DNA from: Massilia sp. UBA2709
GTDB lineage: Bacteria; Pseudomonadota; Gammaproteobacteria; Burkholderiales; Burkholderiaceae_D
Assembly (NCBI GenBank): GCA_002354135.1
Contig: DEKZ01000381.1
Location: 653-6,399 of the forward strand
DNA length: 5,747 bases
Direction of reading: 5' to 3'
The notes under the pieces are model-generated. The model was given only the letters and a program-made list of their open reading frames with translations, made no database searches and had not been told where the DNA came from. Positions 3,721 through 5,747 of this stretch are shown in pieces. Each line of letters opens with the position of its first letter. Position 1 is the first letter of the stretch. A program made the position numbers and the translations under genes.

Positions 3721-5747
3721 GATGCCGGCCTTCTTCCCGCCCTGCGAACCCGGATTGCCCGGGCTGGTGCCCGGACCGTCGTTCTGGTTGCCGTCGTGGC
3801 CGCCCGGCGCCGCATCCTCGCCATTGCCCACGCCTTCGTTGCCGTGGCTGACCTTGAGCGTGAACACGTCCGATACCGACAGGCTGCCCTCGGTGCTGCC
3901 GGTGGCGGCGACCTGGTCGGTCGCGGTGACGCGCACCGCGATCTCACCCACCTGTTTCGGCGTCTTGCCCGAGAAGGTGCCGGTCGCGGCGTCGAACTTC
4001 AGCCAGGACGGCAGCTCGGAACCGTCGGCCAGGGTCGCCGCATAGGTCAGCTTGTCGCCCTGGTCGACGTCGATGAAGCTGTTCTCCGGCATCTTGAACG
4101 AGAAGGCCTTGTTGAAGGTCAGGTCGCGGTCGGCCAGGGCGTTCACCACGATCGGCGCGTCGTTGCTGCCTGCCAGTGCGATGTCGAGGGTCGAGGCGGC
4201 ATTGGCGATGCCGTCGGTGGCCGTGTAGCCGAAATGCTCGGTGGCCAATGCGTCGCGGCCCAGCGCCTGCACCTGCGCCGCGTTGGTGTCGAGCGTGTAG
4301 CTGTAGCTGCCGTCGGCGGCCAGGTTCAGGCTGCCGTAGCGTCCGCTGCGCACGCCGGCGTCGCTCACCGCGAGCACGGTGCCGGCGTCGACGTCGCTGT
4401 CGTTGGCCAGGACGTTGCCCGACACGGTCGCCGCCCCGTCTTCGGCCAGTTGCGCCGCGTCGGCGGTCGCAACCGGGCCGTCGTTGGCGCCGGTGATGGT
4501 GATGTCGAGGGTCGCCGCGTTCTGCGCCACACCGTCGGTGGCGGCGTAGGCGAAGCTGTCGACCACGGTCTGGCCCTGGGCCAGCGCCTGCACGCCTGGG
4601 GCAGCATTGTCGAGGACATAGGTGTAGCTGCCGTCCGCGGCCAGGGTCAGGCTGCCGTAGGCGCCGGCGTAGGTGCCGGGCGCGACGACCGCCAGCACGG
4701 CGCCGGCGTCGAGGTCGCTGTCGTTGGCCAGCACGTTGCCGCTGGCGGAGACTTGGTCCTCTTCGATGGCGTGGCCCGCATCTGCCACGACCACCGGCGC
4801 GTCGTTGCTGCCGGTGATGGTGATCGACAGCGTGGAGTCCACGCCTTCGATGCCGTCGGTCGCCACGTAGGTGAAGGTATCGACGGCGGTTTCGCCGGCG
4901 TTCAGCGCCTGTACGTTGGCCGCGCCGCTGTTCAGGACATAGCTGTAGCTGCCGTCGGCGGCGATGGCGAGGGTGCCGTAGACGCCCTGGTAGGTGCCGG
5001 GCGCCGCGACCCGCAGCACGGTGCCGCGGTCGACGTCGCTGTCGTTGGCCAGCACGTTGCCGCTGACCGTAGCGGTATCGTCCTCGCCCATGGCGGCGGT
5101 GTCGGCAACCGTCACGGCCGCGTCGTTGACGCCCACGATCTGCACGTTGACGACGGCGGTCGAGGTTTCGCCCATCGCATCGGTCACGGTGTAGCTGAAG
5201 CTGTCGTGCAGGGTTTCGCCCGCGGCCAGTTCCTGGAAGCGCGCGCCGATGTCGTAGGCGACCGCGCCGTCCTCCAGGCTGACCATCGCGCCGATGCTGG
5301 ACTCGCCGACCGAGATCACACTGACGACGTCGCCGGCATCCGGATCGTTGTCGTTGGCCAGCAGCATGGTCACCGGGATGTTGGCCAGTCCGCCGTCCTC
5401 GTAGACGCTGAAGCTGTCGTCGGCGGCCACCGGGGCCGCGTTGAGCAGGCCGCCGATGCCCTCGTGGTCGAGGACGCTCCCGTCGTCGAAGACGATGCGG
5501 CCGACGCCTTCGGCCTGGCCCAGCCAGTTCACGAGGGTCACGCTGTCGCCGCTGGCGCGGATGGTCAGCACCAGGTCGGTACCCGACTCGCTGGCCTCGA
5601 GGTCGGCGGCCGTCAGGCCGTTGCCGATGACCAGGGTGCCATTGCCCTCGGCGTCGATGATGCGGTCGGCGCCGTCGCCGATGCCGAACAGATAGGTGTC
5701 GTCGCCCGCGCCGCCCAGCAGCACATCGTTGCCCGCGCCGCCGGCGA
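3307..5747 (-). CDS. Large RTX/VCBS-repeat surface or secreted protein, C-terminal ~812 residues, 5' end outside window
   Basis: Probable giant type I-secreted adhesin or matrix protein. The frame is open to the window edge; the GTG at 5722-5724 lies inside an RTX repeat and is not the start. Residues below count from that codon. RTX nonapeptides come first (GGAGNDVLL, GGAGDDTYL), then an RTX-associated domain at about 30-90 (LVLTIRASGDSVTLVNWL, GRIVFDDGSVLD), then a divergent cadherin-like domain (97-200). Three VCBS repeats of 107 residues each follow (201-307, 308-414, 415-521), each with GNVLANDSDxDxG, LAADGSYxY and ATDG. Next is a dystroglycan/cadherin-type Ig-like domain (about 522-626; LPSWLKFDAATGTFSGKTP) and a Gly/Asn/Asp-rich linker (about 627-665). 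The tail (669-805) is rich in Ala, Ser and Gly, is unrecognised, and ends in KKIK. Acidic DxDxG motifs suggest calcium-stabilised folding outside the cell. No catalytic domain or LPXTG-like anchor is visible. The HlyD-family adaptor gene follows after 65 bases. Domain calls are confident; the adhesin role is inferred. Confidence 0.93.
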   Translation of the reverse strand, partial: AGGAGNDVLLGGAGDDTYLFGIGDGADRIIDAEGNGTLVIGNGLTAADLEASESGTDLVLTIRASGDSVTLVNWLGQAEGVGRIVFDDGSVLDHEGIGGLLNAAPVAADDSFSVYEDGGLANIPVTMLLANDNDPDAGDVVSVISVGESSIGAMVSLEDGAVAYDIGARFQELAAGETLHDSFSYTVTDAMGETSTAVVNVQIVGVNDAAVTVADTAAMGEDDTATVSGNVLANDSDVDRGTVLRVAAPGTYQGVYGTLAIAADGSYSYVLNSGAANVQALNAGETAVDTFTYVATDGIEGVDSTLSITITGSNDAPVVVADAGHAIEEDQVSASGNVLANDSDLDAGAVLAVVAPGTYAGAYGSLTLAADGSYTYVLDNAAPGVQALAQGQTVVDSFAYAATDGVAQNAATLDITITGANDGPVATADAAQLAEDGAATVSGNVLANDSDVDAGTVLAVSDAGVRSGRYGSLNLAADGSYSYTLDTNAAQVQALGRDALATEHFGYTATDGIANAASTLDIALAGSNDAPIVVNALADRDLTFNKAFSFKMPENSFIDVDQGDKLTYAATLADGSELPSWLKFDAATGTFSGKTPKQVGEIAVRVTATDQVAATGSTEGSLSVSDVFTLKVSHGNEGVGNGEDAAPGGHDGNQNDGPGTSPGNPGSQGGKKAGIGITATNSSSGVSVSAGLVVEKTASGGLTIAAYLSASQAGQAAPTAPATGGIGNSTSAQAFGRWLAVDLAVSESLAGKKTLSWADERSGADTSALASATAGFLGSTSAFNVGAWAVSTNAGTDLKGFQGLGAGIKKIK
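4162..5124 (-). repeat. Three tandem 321-bp units encoding VCBS repeats
   Basis: Units at 4804-5124, 4483-4803 and 4162-4482 each encode exactly 107 residues. The marker TCGTTGGCCAG occurs at 5042, 4721 and 4400, exactly 321 bases apart. The first two units share an uninterrupted 31-base identity (5035-5065 and 4714-4744). Another block, starting TAGCTGTAGCTGCCGTCGG, recurs at 4940 and 4298, two periods apart. The diverged residues between units mean this is an old, selected array rather than a fresh duplication, but the identical blocks could still support unit gain or loss. Confidence 0.92.
5125..5436 (-). repeat. Divergent fourth cadherin-like unit ahead of the VCBS array
   Basis: This 104-residue unit (312 bp) shares the frame of the VCBS units: an opening APVAADDS, the calcium-type motif LLANDNDPDAGD, then DSFSYTVTDAMGETS and a closing GVND. 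The core LAADGSYxYxLD segment of the other three is replaced by SLEDGAVAYDIG. The marker TCGTTGGCCAG is at 5351, 309 rather than 321 bases from the next copy. It reads more like a Cadherin_5-type domain than a true VCBS repeat. Confidence 0.75.
5665..5747 (-). repeat. RTX calcium-binding nonapeptide repeats (end of array)
   Basis: The minus-strand frame reads GGAGNDVLL then GGAGDDTYL, matching the RTX consensus GGxGxDxLx, followed by a degenerate FGIGDGADRI. These fold into a calcium-bound beta-roll in type I-secreted proteins. The array runs off the window edge, so its total length is unknown. Confidence 0.85.

Noticed and set aside
4162..5436. CRISPR-like or mobile-element origin of the regular repeats
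   Set aside because: The period is 321 bp, the repeats stay in frame inside one coding region and translate to VCBS/cadherin-like domains. They are protein-domain repeats, not an array of direct repeats and spacers.
1..5747. tRNA, rRNA, riboswitch, insertion sequence, phage or attachment site
   Set aside because: No matching stem-loop sets, terminal inverted repeats, transposase or integrase motifs were seen. Coding covers nearly the whole window and base composition looks even throughout.

Overview
The window is GC-rich throughout, with strong G/C preference at third codon positions. It looks like the chromosome of a beta-proteobacterium. Protein-level resemblance (TrxC, CheV, a COG3671-like membrane protein, and a VCBS/RTX protein beside a HlyD-family adaptor) points to Burkholderiales, most likely an Oxalobacteraceae/Massilia-type organism. 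This assignment is inferred from recalled family patterns, not from a database search.

Layout, left to right. The plus strand carries three genes. First is the 3' part of a thioredoxin-2 gene (trxC, cut by the window edge, ending at 295). Next is a small three-helix membrane protein of unknown function (381-743) with its own plausible promoter and a good Shine-Dalgarno site. Third is a complete cheV chemotaxis coupling/receiver gene (820-1779), also with a possible promoter. A strong hairpin flanked by U-tracts in both directions (about 1816-1854) separates cheV from the convergent minus-strand unit.

The minus strand carries two genes read right to left. One is the C-terminal ~812 residues of a very large surface or secreted protein (3307-5747, 5' end outside the window). 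Its domain order is RTX calcium-binding nonapeptides, an RTX-associated domain, one divergent cadherin-like domain, three VCBS repeats of exactly 107 residues (321 bp), a dystroglycan/cadherin-type Ig-like domain, a Gly/Asn/Asp-rich linker, and an Ala/Ser/Gly-rich tail of about 137 residues that I do not recognise. The other, 65 bp downstream, is a complete HlyD-family membrane-fusion protein (1880-3241), the periplasmic adaptor of type I secretion. The two genes probably form one transcription unit: the adaptor would help export the repeat protein, together with an ABC transporter and a TolC-like outer-membrane channel that are not in this window.

Nothing here is clearly a new system. The points most worth a second look are the unrecognised tail that follows, rather than precedes, the RTX region; the exact 321-bp tandem duplications; the absence of an ABC-transporter gene between the substrate and its adaptor; and the short hairpin/mini-ORF junction between the two minus-strand genes. 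There is no gene-free stretch longer than about 100 bases.
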